A DNA stretch of 6,276 nucleotides, from positions 1-6,276 of the forward strand of contig JAJAZJ010000019.1 in the NCBI GenBank assembly GCA_026785795.1, in the 5' to 3' direction. Numbering within the stretch: position 1 is the stretch's first letter; each line of letters begins with the position of its first letter. The notes beneath the pieces are model-generated. The model did not search any database and was not told where the DNA came from. It worked only from the letters and a program-made list of their open reading frames with translations. This document shows, in pieces, positions 1 through 6,276 of this stretch. Source of the DNA: Pseudoxanthomonas sp. Its GTDB lineage: Bacteria > Pseudomonadota > Gammaproteobacteria > Xanthomonadales > Xanthomonadaceae. The translations under genes and the position numbers were made by a program.

Positions 1-705
1 CTGGGCGGTGAGCCGCTGGTCCTGCACGTGGTCCGGCGCGCACTCGCGGCGGGTGCGCGCGAAGTGTGGGTGGCGACCGATGACGAACGAATTGCGTCCG
101 CCTTGGCGAACAGCGGCGCGCACGTGGCCATGACCTCAAGCGCACATGCTTCCGGCAGCGACCGGCTGGCCGAATGCGCCGCCCACGCGGGCTGGTCCGA
201 TGACACCATCGTGGTCAACCTGCAGGGTGACGAGCCCTTCGCCCCGGCCTCGGGCATACGCGCCGTGGCCATCACCCTGGCCTCAAGCGGTGCACCCATG
301 GCCACGCTGGCCACGCCGGTGACCGACGCACGCACCCTGTTCGATCCCAATACGGTCAAGCTGGTGCGCAGCGCGGTGCATGCGGACTGGGGTGACGCGC
401 TGTATTTCAGTCGCGCGCCGATTCCGTGGCATCGTGATGCTTTCGCCGAGTCGCGCGATACCTTGCCCGACGGGCAATGGCTGCGTCATATCGGCATCTA
501 TGCTTACCGTGTCGGTTTCCTGCGCCGCTTCGCGGCTCTCCCGCCCAGCCGTCTGGAACAAGCCGAATCACTGGAACAATTGCGCGCCCTTGAAGCCGGC
601 TACCGCATTGCGGTGGGGCTTGCGCCAGAGCCGTTCCCGCCGGGTGTAGATACGCCCGAGGATCTGCAGCGCGCAGAGGTGGTACTGGTCGGCAGCCGCG
701 GGTGA
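1..705 (+). CDS. kdsB: 3-deoxy-manno-octulosonate cytidylyltransferase (CMP-KDO synthetase), 5'-truncated by the window
   Basis: This cytoplasmic enzyme activates KDO with CTP to give CMP-KDO, the donor for the inner core of lipopolysaccharide. The frame is open from base 1 and gives 234 residues before TGA at 703-705. By remembered alignment to E. coli KdsB (248 aa), the first residue here corresponds to about residue 24. Roughly 23 residues, including the N-terminal PARYxSTRLPGKPL nucleotide-binding signature, lie upstream of the window. Family motifs seen are VATDDERI near the start, NLQGDEPF (nucleotides 217-240), [33 protein letters not shown] and GVDTPEDL near the end. A GTG at 28 could be taken as a start, but homology continues upstream of it, so it is internal. 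The stop overlaps the phosphatase start by 4 bases. Xanthomonads usually have lipid A genes such as lpxK upstream (recalled context, not visible here). Confidence 0.95.
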   Translation: MGGEPLVLHVVRRALAAGAREVWVATDDERIASALANSGAHVAMTSSAHASGSDRLAECAAHAGWSDDTIVVNLQGDEPFAPASGIRAVAITLASSGAPMATLATPVTDARTLFDPNTVKLVRSAVHADWGDALYFSRAPIPWHRDAFAESRDTLPDGQWLRHIGIYAYRVGFLRRFAALPPSRLEQAESLEQLRALEAGYRIAVGLAPEPFPPGVDTPEDLQRAEVVLVGSRG

Positions 706-1172
706 AACTGCTGGTCGTCTGCCTGGGCAACATCTGTCGATCCCCCATGGCCGAAGGTGCGCTGCGCGCTCGCATCGGGGGTTCGCCGCTGGCGGGCAGC
801 GTGCAGGTGGATTCGGCCGGCACCGGTGGGTGGCATGCCGGGCAGCCGCCAGACCCGCGCGCCGTGGCCTGTGCCAGGGGCCATGGGGTGGACATAGCGC
901 AGCTGCGCGCGCGGCAGCTGCAATCGGCCGACTTCCACCGTTTCGACTGGCTGCTGTGCGCCGACGCACAGAACCTGGCCGATGTGAAGCGGCTTGCCCC
1001 GCCGGGCCATGGCGAAAAGGTGGTGCTCCTGCTGGACTGGGCGGGCGTGGCGTCAGCGCCCGACAGCAGCGTTCTCGACCCCTATGGCGGCAGTGCTCGA
1101 GACTTCGAGGTCACGTGGCGACTGGTCGATTCCGCCGCCCGGGCGGTCGTGGTCCGGCTCTGTGCAGGGTGA
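702..1172 (+). CDS. Low-molecular-weight protein tyrosine phosphatase
   Basis: This is a predicted soluble phosphatase of 156 residues, the usual family length (about 140-160). It should hydrolyse phosphotyrosine on proteins through a cysteinyl-phosphate intermediate. The P-loop is complete: C7-L-G-N-I-C12-R13-S14-P15, with nucleophile C7, phosphate-binding R13 and the second cysteine C12 that in the family can form a protective disulfide with C7. The general acid loop D126-P127-Y128-G129 is also present. The start is GTG at 702-704, interlocked with the kdsB TGA as GTGA. No good Shine-Dalgarno is seen, so translation is probably coupled to kdsB. Relatives such as Wzb act with tyrosine autokinases in polysaccharide export. 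No kinase is in this window, so a link to LPS or capsule rests only on the overlap with kdsB. It is not ArsC: the sequence matches the eukaryotic-like/Wzb type. Confidence 0.92.
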   Translation: MKLLVVCLGNICRSPMAEGALRARIGGSPLAGSVQVDSAGTGGWHAGQPPDPRAVACARGHGVDIAQLRARQLQSADFHRFDWLLCADAQNLADVKRLAPPGHGEKVVLLLDWAGVASAPDSSVLDPYGGSARDFEVTWRLVDSAARAVVVRLCAG

Positions 1173-1180
1173 GACTCCTG

Positions 1181-1198
1181 CATAATCGGGGGTAGATG
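1181..1198 (+). promoter_or_regulatory. Possible -10 box just upstream of the NHL-protein start
   Basis: CATAAT at 1181-1186 matches 5 of 6 bases of the sigma-70 -10 consensus, in the 23-base gap after the phosphatase gene. No convincing -35 is seen 16-18 bases upstream. A start site 7 bases downstream would fall at about 1193, only 3 bases before the ATG at 1196, giving a nearly leaderless mRNA. Otherwise the gene would be read from the upstream operon, using the G-run at 1188-1192 as a poor ribosome site. Confidence 0.3.
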
Positions 1199-2617
1199 AG
1201 CACCACGCCTGCCCCGGAATTCCCACCAAGCCTGCAATGGATCAATGCCCCGGCCAGCTCCCTGCACGACCAGCGTGGGCGGGTGGTGGCGCTGGTCTTC
1301 GTCAATTCCGCTTCGGCCTGGTCATGGCAGCGCCTGCGCGACCTTGCCCAGCTGCACACTCGCTACCCGGGCCGGCTGCAGCCGCTGGCGGTGCACGTGC
1401 CGCGCTTTGATTGCGAGCGCGATCCGCGATATGTGCTCAAGCAGCTGCGCCGCCAGGGCATTGGCTTCCCGATCGCGCATGACGGTGACTGGCACGCGTG
1501 GCAGCGCTTCGGCGTGGAGGCCTGGCCCACGGTGCTGTTGATCGATGCACACGGCATGGTCCGCGACCGCATCGTCGGCCTGGAGTCCATGGCCGAACTT
1601 GAGCGCCCGCTGGCGGCGCTGTGCGATGCCCTGCCCACGCCGAGCGATGAAGACATGCGCCCGTTCGTGGAATCCAGCCAGGAGCCGCGCCTGCCGCTGC
1701 GATTCCCCACCGGGCTGGCTGCTTCGGCAGAGCGACTGTACGTGGCGGACTCGGGCCACCACCGCGTGCTGGAGTGCAACCACGCCGGCCGCGTGCTGCG
1801 CCAGTTCGGCATGGGCACCGCAGATTTCCTGGACGGCGAACTGGAGAATGCGGCCTTCCGCCGGCCACATGGCCTGGCCCTGGTCCGCGATGTCCTGTAC
1901 GTGGCCGACACCGGCAACCACGCGCTGCGCCGCATCGTGCTGGGCAGCGGCCGTGTGGAAACGGTGCTGGGCAACGGACGCGCCGGCGAGCCGATCCCCG
2001 GCCGGGTGGCAGACCCGCGTGCGCTTGCCCTGAACCAGCCGATGGGCGTGGTGGCGACCAACACCGAGATCCACCTCGCCCTGGCTGGGGATAACCGGCT
2101 GTGGACCTATTCGCTGGCCCACTCCACCCTGGAATGCAGGGCTGGCTCCAGCAGGCTGGGCGTGCGCGACGCCATTGGCACCATGGCGGCATTCGCCCAG
2201 CCGATGGCTTTGGCTGCCGTGCAGCAGATGCTTTACGTCTGCGATGGCCTGGGCTCGGCCATACGCAGCGTGCAGCTGCGCAACGACACCGTGCAGACCC
2301 TCGTGGGCCAGAGCGCCTGGGAGTTCGGCGATACGGATGGCCCACGCGAACGTGCCCACCTGCAGAATCCACAGGCGATCGCGCTCAGCGCGGAGGCGCC
2401 AGTGCTTTGGATCGCCGATACCGGCAACAGCTGCCTGCGCAGCCTGCGCCTGGGAGGCGGCGACCTGACCACCGTGCCGCTGCCACGCAAGCTGCATGGG
2501 CCGGCCGGCCTGGCGATCTTCGGCGGGACGCTGTGGATCGCGGAAACCGATGCGCATGCAGTGCTGAGGTTCGATATCGCCAGCGGTGAACTGGACCGCG
2601 TTGCGATCGGCGAGTGA
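1196..2617 (+). CDS. Thioredoxin-fold plus NHL-repeat (six-bladed propeller) protein lacking redox cysteines
   Basis: This 473-residue protein of unknown function has the layout of the NHLRC2 family: an N-terminal thioredoxin-like domain (about 10-145) and a C-terminal NHL beta-propeller (about 165-470). The thioredoxin part is recognisable from VVALVFVN (30-37), HDGDWHAWQRFGVEAWPT (95-112, with the cis-Pro motif W110-P111-T112) and VLLIDAHG. The place of the usual CxxC or CCINC site reads N37-S-A-S-A-W-S-W44 with no cysteine. The first cysteine of the domain is C73, in a different position. Six blade signatures of the Y/W-[VI]-A-D type recur: Y182-VADSG, Y235-VADTGNH, L296-AGDN, Y347-VCDG, W405-IADTGNS and W447-IAET. 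No signal peptide or membrane segment is visible, so it is probably cytoplasmic. It is probably a binding or scaffold protein rather than an oxidoreductase (inference). Its stop overlaps the uvrC start. Confidence 0.85.
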   Translation: MSTTPAPEFPPSLQWINAPASSLHDQRGRVVALVFVNSASAWSWQRLRDLAQLHTRYPGRLQPLAVHVPRFDCERDPRYVLKQLRRQGIGFPIAHDGDWHAWQRFGVEAWPTVLLIDAHGMVRDRIVGLESMAELERPLAALCDALPTPSDEDMRPFVESSQEPRLPLRFPTGLAASAERLYVADSGHHRVLECNHAGRVLRQFGMGTADFLDGELENAAFRRPHGLALVRDVLYVADTGNHALRRIVLGSGRVETVLGNGRAGEPIPGRVADPRALALNQPMGVVATNTEIHLALAGDNRLWTYSLAHSTLECRAGSSRLGVRDAIGTMAAFAQPMALAAVQQMLYVCDGLGSAIRSVQLRNDTVQTLVGQSAWEFGDTDGPRERAHLQNPQAIALSAEAPVLWIADTGNSCLRSLRLGGGDLTTVPLPRKLHGPAGLAIFGGTLWIAETDAHAVLRFDIASGELDRVAIGE

Positions 2618-4470
2618 GGCGCGTGGCAGAGGACTTTGACGGCAAGGCCTTTGCTGCGGGCCTGAACACCGCACCCGGCGTCTATCGCATGTACGCGGCG
2701 GACGACAGCCTGCTGTATGTCGGCAAGGCCGGCGCACTGCGCAAGCGGGTGGCCAGCTACTTCAACAACACGCCCAGGTCGCCGCGCATCGTGTCCATGC
2801 TGTCGCAGGTCGCGCGCATAGACGTGACCGTCACCCGAACCGAGAGCGAGGCGCTGCTGCTGGAGAACCAGCTGATCAAATCGCTGGCGCCGCGCTACAA
2901 CGTCTCGCTGCGCGACGACAAGAGTTACCCCTACATACTTCTCACCCAGGAAGACTGGCCGCGTATCGCCATGCACCGCGGTCCGCGCGCGGTGCAGGGT
3001 CGCTACTTCGGGCCGTATCCGGGCGTGGGCGCGGTGCGCGACACGCTTAACCTGATGCAGAAGCTGTTCAAGATCCGCAATTGCGAGGACAGCGTATTCC
3101 GCAACCGCACCCGGCCCTGCCTGCAGCACCAGATTGGCCGCTGCAGCGCGCCGTGCGTGGCGCGGGTGCCAGCGGTGGAATATGCACAGTCAGTGCACCG
3201 GGCCGGACTGTTCCTTGATGGGCGCAGCGACGAGCTCACCGGGGAACTGACCGCGGCCATGGAGGCAGCCAGCGCTGCGCTCGACTTCGAGGAGGCTGCG
3301 CGGCTGCGCGACCTGGTGGGTTCGCTGCGCAGCATGCAGGCACGCCAGTATGTGGATGGCCGCGCGGCCGACCTCGACGTGCTGGCCTGCGCCATGCAGG
3401 GCACGGGCGCCTGCGTGCTGCTGCTGGCCTTCCGCGACGGCCGCAACCTGGGCACCCGCGCTTTTTTCCCGCGCACCAATGGCGAGGACAACGCCGCCGA
3501 GGTGCTGGCTGCATTCGTGTCGCAGTACTACGTGGAGCAGGGCCCGCCGCCTGAAATCGTGCTGGACCGCGAAATCCCCGACGCTGCCTTGATCGAGGCT
3601 GCACTTTCCGCAGCGGCTGGACGCAAAGTGCTGCTGCGCTGGAATGTGCGCGGTGAGCGCGCCGGCTACCTGGCGCTGGCCACCCGCAATGCCGAGATCA
3701 CCCTGGCCAGCGAGCTGTCCAGCCGCAACGCCCAGCAGCTGCGTGCCGAGGCCCTGCGCGACCTGCTGGGTCTCGCCGAGCCTGCGGCGCGCATCGAGTG
3801 CTTCGATATCAGCCACACCATGGGCGAGGCCACGGTGGCGTCGTGCGTGGTGTTCGACGCGGCCGGCCCGGTGCGCGGCCAGTACCGGCGCTACAACATC
3901 ACCGGGATCGAGCCCGGCGATGACTACGCCGCCATGCGCCAGGCCATCGAGCGCCGCTTCCGGCGCGCGGTGGAGGAGGGTGGGGTGCTACCCGAGGTGC
4001 TGCTGATCGACGGCGGCGCCGGCCAGCTTGCCCAGGCCCAGGCCGCGCTGGTCGAACTGGGGGTGGTTAGCGTGGTCCTGGTGGGCGTGGCCAAGGGCGT
4101 GGAGCGACGTGCCGGCCAGGAGACTCTGATCATGGCCGACGGCCGCGAGCTCCAGCCCGGCGCCGCGTCGCCCGCTCTGCAGCTGATCCAGCAGGTGCGC
4201 GACGAAGCCCACCGTTTCGCCATCACCGGGCACCGCGGCAGGCGCCAGAAGGCGCGCACCACCAGCCGCCTGGAGGACATCGCCGGCATCGGCCCGCGCC
4301 GCCGCGCCAGCCTGCTCAAGCATTTCGGCGGAATCGCCGGGTTGAAAGCCGCCGCCGTCGATGAGCTCGCCCGGGTGGAGGGGATCAACCATGCGCTGGC
4401 CCAGCGAATCTACGATAACCTGCACGGGCTGGTGCCACCCCCGGCGGCACGCCCTTCAGGGATTGAGTAG
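2614..4470 (+). CDS. uvrC: Excinuclease ABC subunit C
   Basis: UvrC joins the UvrB-DNA complex in nucleotide excision repair and makes both the 3' and 5' incisions around a lesion. The 618 residues are the usual length (about 610). Domains in order: the GIY-YIG nuclease (G22-V-Y24 and Y35-V-G37) for the 3' cut; a four-cysteine motif C157-X11-C169-X7-C177-X3-C181, whose spacing matches the Fe-S cluster ligands described in E. coli UvrC; the UVR/UvrB-binding helices (about 205-240); and an RNase H-like nuclease for the 5' cut with D398 (CFDISHT), D437 (GDDYAAM), D466 (LIDGG) and H533 (DEAHRF), equivalent to E. coli D399, D438, D466 and H538. Tandem helix-hairpin-helix motifs end the protein (LEDIAGIGPRRR, RVEGINHALA). 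GTG 2614 overlaps the upstream TGA. GTG 2623, giving MAEDFDGK, is in frame and has GAGG just before it, so the true start may be 3 codons later. Confidence 0.97.
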   Translation: MRRVAEDFDGKAFAAGLNTAPGVYRMYAADDSLLYVGKAGALRKRVASYFNNTPRSPRIVSMLSQVARIDVTVTRTESEALLLENQLIKSLAPRYNVSLRDDKSYPYILLTQEDWPRIAMHRGPRAVQGRYFGPYPGVGAVRDTLNLMQKLFKIRNCEDSVFRNRTRPCLQHQIGRCSAPCVARVPAVEYAQSVHRAGLFLDGRSDELTGELTAAMEAASAALDFEEAARLRDLVGSLRSMQARQYVDGRAADLDVLACAMQGTGACVLLLAFRDGRNLGTRAFFPRTNGEDNAAEVLAAFVSQYYVEQGPPPEIVLDREIPDAALIEAALSAAAGRKVLLRWNVRGERAGYLALATRNAEITLASELSSRNAQQLRAEALRDLLGLAEPAARIECFDISHTMGEATVASCVVFDAAGPVRGQYRRYNITGIEPGDDYAAMRQAIERRFRRAVEEGGVLPEVLLIDGGAGQLAQAQAALVELGVVSVVLVGVAKGVERRAGQETLIMADGRELQPGAASPALQLIQQVRDEAHRFAITGHRGRRQKARTTSRLEDIAGIGPRRRASLLKHFGGIAGLKAAAVDELARVEGINHALAQRIYDNLHGLVPPPAARPSGIE

Positions 4471-4478
4471 CTCGGCCG

Positions 4479-5192
<714 letters not shown>

Positions 5193-5202
5193 GTTTCCAC
5201 AG

Positions 5203-5226
5203 AACCCCGCCCGCGGGGTTTTGTCT
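5203..5226 (+). terminator. Rho-independent terminator after tRNA-Gly
   Basis: AACCCCGC (5203-5210) and GCGGGGTT (5213-5220) are perfect complements. In practice they form a 7-bp stem with a 4-base loop. The tract TTTTGTCTT follows from 5219. It lies 10 bases after the tRNA-Gly CCA and before tRNA-Cys, so it should end or strongly reduce the tRNA-Gly transcript. Confidence 0.8.
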
Positions 5227-5236
5227 TGTAGGGCGC

Positions 5237-5242
5237 TAGAAT
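5237..5242 (+). promoter_or_regulatory. Possible -10 box for tRNA-Cys
   Basis: TAGAAT matches 5 of 6 bases of the sigma-70 -10 consensus and is 39 bases upstream of mature tRNA-Cys. The -35 window at correct spacing (about 5214-5220) falls in the 3' arm of the preceding terminator and reads as GGGGTT, which is weak. I infer a promoter mainly because a terminator separates tRNA-Cys from the tRNA-Gly promoter. Confidence 0.4.
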
Positions 5243-5281
5243 AGGCTCTGCGGCTGCGCCCCCTGCGGCGCAACGCCCACC

Positions 5282-5355
5282 GGCCTGGTGGCAGAGTGGT
5301 TATGCAGCGGCCTGCAAAGCCGCGTACGCCGGTTCAATTCCGACCCAGGCCTCCA
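5282..5355 (+). tRNA. tRNA-Cys (anticodon GCA)
   Basis: A cloverleaf of 74 bases with an encoded CCA (5353-5355). The acceptor GGCCTGG (5282-5288) pairs perfectly with CCAGGCC (5345-5351), and the discriminator is U at 5352, a known identity base for cysteine. The anticodon stem GCGGC/GCCGC encloses loop CTGCAAA with GCA at 5314-5316. The T-arm is GCCGG-TTCAATT-CCGAC, with one C-A mismatch (5329/5343). It corresponds by position to E. coli cysT. Confidence 0.96.
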
Positions 5356-5384
5356 TTACCGGCAGCACCGGTTGTTGATCGGAG

Positions 5385-5408
5385 ACGCCCGCCATCGCGG
5401 GCGTTTTT
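5385..5408 (+). terminator. Rho-independent terminator after tRNA-Cys
   Basis: ACGCCCGC (5385-5392) pairs perfectly with GCGGGCGT (5397-5404) around the loop CATC. Five Ts follow (5404-5408). It lies 29 bases after the tRNA-Cys CCA and before tRNA-Leu. A smaller hairpin, ACCGG-CAGCA-CCGGT (5358-5372), sits between it and the tRNA. That hairpin has no T-run and may only be a processing or stability structure. Confidence 0.85.
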
Positions 5409-5421
5409 CGCTGTCGCCCCG

Positions 5422-5427
5422 TATCAT
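5422..5427 (+). promoter_or_regulatory. Possible -10 box for tRNA-Leu
   Basis: TATCAT matches 5 of 6 bases of the -10 consensus, 33 bases upstream of tRNA-Leu. As with tRNA-Cys, the -35 position overlaps the 3' arm and T-run of the preceding terminator and has no TTGACA-like match. Support comes mainly from the need for a start point after that terminator. Confidence 0.35.
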
Positions 5428-5460
5428 CGGCCAGGCCCACCAGAACGGGCAGCCCTCCGC

Positions 5461-5547
5461 GCCCGGGTGGCGAAATTGGTAGACGCATCAGACTTAAAAT
5501 CTGCCGGGGGCAACCCCATGCCGGTTCGATTCCGGCCCCGGGCACCA
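5461..5547 (+). tRNA. tRNA-Leu (anticodon UAA)
   Basis: An 87-base class II tRNA with an encoded CCA (5545-5547). The acceptor GCCCGGG (5461-5467) pairs perfectly with CCCGGGC (5537-5543), and the discriminator is A at 5544, as expected for leucine. The anticodon loop CTTAAAA carries TAA at 5495-5497, reading UUA and UUG. The long variable arm forms GGGG-GCAA-CCCC (5506-5517), a GNRA-capped stem. The T-arm is GCCGG-TTCGATT-CCGGC. The top pair of the anticodon stem (T5488/C5504) is mismatched. It corresponds by position to E. coli leuZ. Confidence 0.97.
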
Positions 5548-5588
5548 GCGTCCTCCGCAGGGATGCACTCCACAGCACCCGAGGACGC
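5548..5588 (+). promoter_or_regulatory. Inverted repeat that can hide the Shine-Dalgarno of the next gene
   Basis: GCGTCCTC (5548-5555), starting at the first base after the tRNA-Leu CCA, is the exact reverse complement of GAGGACGC (5581-5588), with 25 bases between them. The 3' arm contains GAGGA (5581-5585), the ribosome binding site for the ATG at 5591. In RNA the paired form would block initiation. No T-run follows, so it is not an intrinsic terminator. Function is inferred. Confidence 0.5.
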
Positions 5589-5590
5589 CG

Positions 5591-6276
5591 ATGAGTCGAT
5601 ACTTGGTTTATGGATTGAGCGTCGCCTTGGCGGTGCTGTCGCTGATGCTGACGCTGCGAAATCCTGCTTGGAGCTGGGGCGTGGCCGGATTCGGCGCGCT
5701 TGCCCTGCTGGGCACCTGGGACCTGCTGCAGAAGCGCAGCACCCTGCGCCGCAACTATCCCATCCTGGCCCACTTCCGCTACGGGATGGAGTCGGTAGGT
5801 CCGGAGATCCGCCAGTACTTTATCGAAGGCGACACCGCCGAAGTGCCCTTCTCGCGCCAGCAGCGCGCGCTGGTCTACCAGCGCGCCAAGGGCGTGAGTG
5901 ACGTGGTGCCGTTCGGCAGCCAGCAGGGCGTGTACAGCGTGGACTACGAGTGGCTGAACCACTCCATGCGGCCGCTGGCGATCGAATCGCACGATTTCCG
6001 CATCAGTATCGATGACGGTCTGCCGCAGCCGTACGTGGCCAGCGTGTTCGACATCTCGGCCATGAGCTTCGGCGCGCTGTCGGCCAACGCCATCCGTGCG
6101 CTCAACGAAGGCGCAAGGCGCGGCCGCTTCTACCTCGACACCGGTGAGGGTTCGATCTCCTCCTACCATCGCGAGCACGGCGGTGACCTGGTCTGGGAAA
6201 TCGGCTCTGGCTACTTCGGCTGCCGCAATCCGGACGGCAGCTTCAGCGAAGCCCGCTTTGTCCAGAACGCGTGCAC
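5591..6276 (+). CDS. FMN-binding glutamate synthase family protein, 3'-truncated by the window
   Basis: The frame is open from ATG 5591 to the window end (228 codons plus 2 bases). GAGGA at 5581-5585 sets the start with a 5-base gap. The N-terminus has two hydrophobic segments (about 4-22 and 29-46) followed by K48-R49, so it is probably anchored in the inner membrane with the enzymatic part on the cytoplasmic side. The start of the glutamate-synthase-like FMN barrel is clear: YFIEGDTAEVPFSRQQR, FDISAMSFGALS (M158-SFGALS164), D183-TGEGSIS and GSGYFGC (C211). Family members are about 500-550 residues, so more than half, including any Fe-S cysteines, is missing. These stand-alone proteins resemble the synthase domain of GltB without the glutaminase domain. 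Their substrate is generally not established, so the name is a family label. No dedicated promoter is seen between tRNA-Leu and the start. Confidence 0.88.
   Translation, partial: MSRYLVYGLSVALAVLSLMLTLRNPAWSWGVAGFGALALLGTWDLLQKRSTLRRNYPILAHFRYGMESVGPEIRQYFIEGDTAEVPFSRQQRALVYQRAKGVSDVVPFGSQQGVYSVDYEWLNHSMRPLAIESHDFRISIDDGLPQPYVASVFDISAMSFGALSANAIRALNEGARRGRFYLDTGEGSISSYHREHGGDLVWEIGSGYFGCRNPDGSFSEARFVQNAC

Noticed and set aside
28..705. GTG at 28 as the true kdsB start
   Set aside because: The preceding nine codons continue the family alignment (GGEPLVLH aligned with GKPMIVH), so the gene simply begins outside the window.
1322..2737. A 471-codon open frame on the - strand opposite the NHL gene
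   Set aside because: It has no recognisable domain and a low-complexity composition rich in His, Gln and Arg. It lies opposite a clearly conserved + strand protein. High GC makes such antisense frames common.
5476..5500. TTGGTA...TAAAAT inside tRNA-Leu as a promoter for the downstream gene
   Set aside because: The spacer is only 13 bases, too short for sigma-70, and both hexamers are fixed by tRNA structure (D-loop and anticodon loop).
5461..5560. tRNA-Leu as an integration (att) site for a genomic island
   Set aside because: No integrase and no repeat of the tRNA 3' end are visible; the downstream gene is a chromosomal-type enzyme.
5548..5588. The inverted repeat after tRNA-Leu as an intrinsic terminator
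   Set aside because: The loop is 25 bases and no T-run follows; the sequence goes straight into the start region of the next gene.
5296..5901. A 201-codon + strand frame crossing tRNA-Cys, the second terminator and tRNA-Leu
   Set aside because: It runs through two tRNA genes and ends inside the FMN-family gene in another frame. It has no domain and is a chance frame.
5300..6178. A 292-codon - strand frame over tRNA-Cys, tRNA-Leu and the glutamate-synthase-like gene
   Set aside because: It is antisense to two tRNAs and to a protein with clear family motifs, and shows no motifs of its own.

Overview
The window looks like an ordinary, conserved chromosomal stretch of a high-GC gammaproteobacterium. 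It most likely comes from the Xanthomonadaceae/Lysobacteraceae (Xanthomonas, Stenotrophomonas, Lysobacter and relatives). The evidence is the strongly GC-biased third codon positions, the Xanthomonas-like UvrC, PgsA and KdsB sequences as remembered, and the order uvrC - pgsA - tRNA-Gly(GCC) - tRNA-Cys(GCA) - tRNA-Leu(UAA). That is the same order as uvrC-pgsA-glyW-cysT-leuZ in E. coli. All real genes are on the + strand. I see no mobile element, CRISPR array, prophage or integration site.

Region 1 (1-5126) is a tightly packed block of five genes. It starts with the 3' nine-tenths of kdsB (CMP-KDO synthetase, LPS biosynthesis). A low-molecular-weight protein tyrosine phosphatase follows, then a thioredoxin-fold/NHL six-bladed propeller protein, uvrC (nucleotide excision repair) and pgsA (phosphatidylglycerophosphate synthase). 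Two of the junctions, kdsB/phosphatase and NHL/uvrC, are 4-base GTGA overlaps. The other gaps are 23 and 8 bases, so much of the block is probably translationally coupled.

Region 2 (5074-5547) is a stable-RNA cluster. A near-consensus sigma-70 promoter, TTGACA-N16-TAAAAT followed by a GC-rich discriminator, lies inside the last codons of pgsA and points at tRNA-Gly. The pgsA stop codon is itself bases 8-10 of that tRNA. A Rho-independent terminator follows tRNA-Gly and another follows tRNA-Cys, and each is followed by a plausible -10 box. The three tRNAs may therefore be separate transcription units rather than one operon.

Region 3 (5548-6276) holds the start of an FMN-binding glutamate-synthase-family gene that runs off the window. 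Its first codon is 43 bases after the tRNA-Leu CCA, and no promoter is visible in that gap. An 8-bp inverted repeat there would bury its Shine-Dalgarno sequence.

No wholly new system is visible. The points most worth following are regulatory or evolutionary: the promoter and tRNA embedded in the pgsA 3' end, the stop codon that RNase P would separate from pgsA, the cysteine-free thioredoxin-like site in the NHL protein, and the Shine-Dalgarno hairpin abutting tRNA-Leu.
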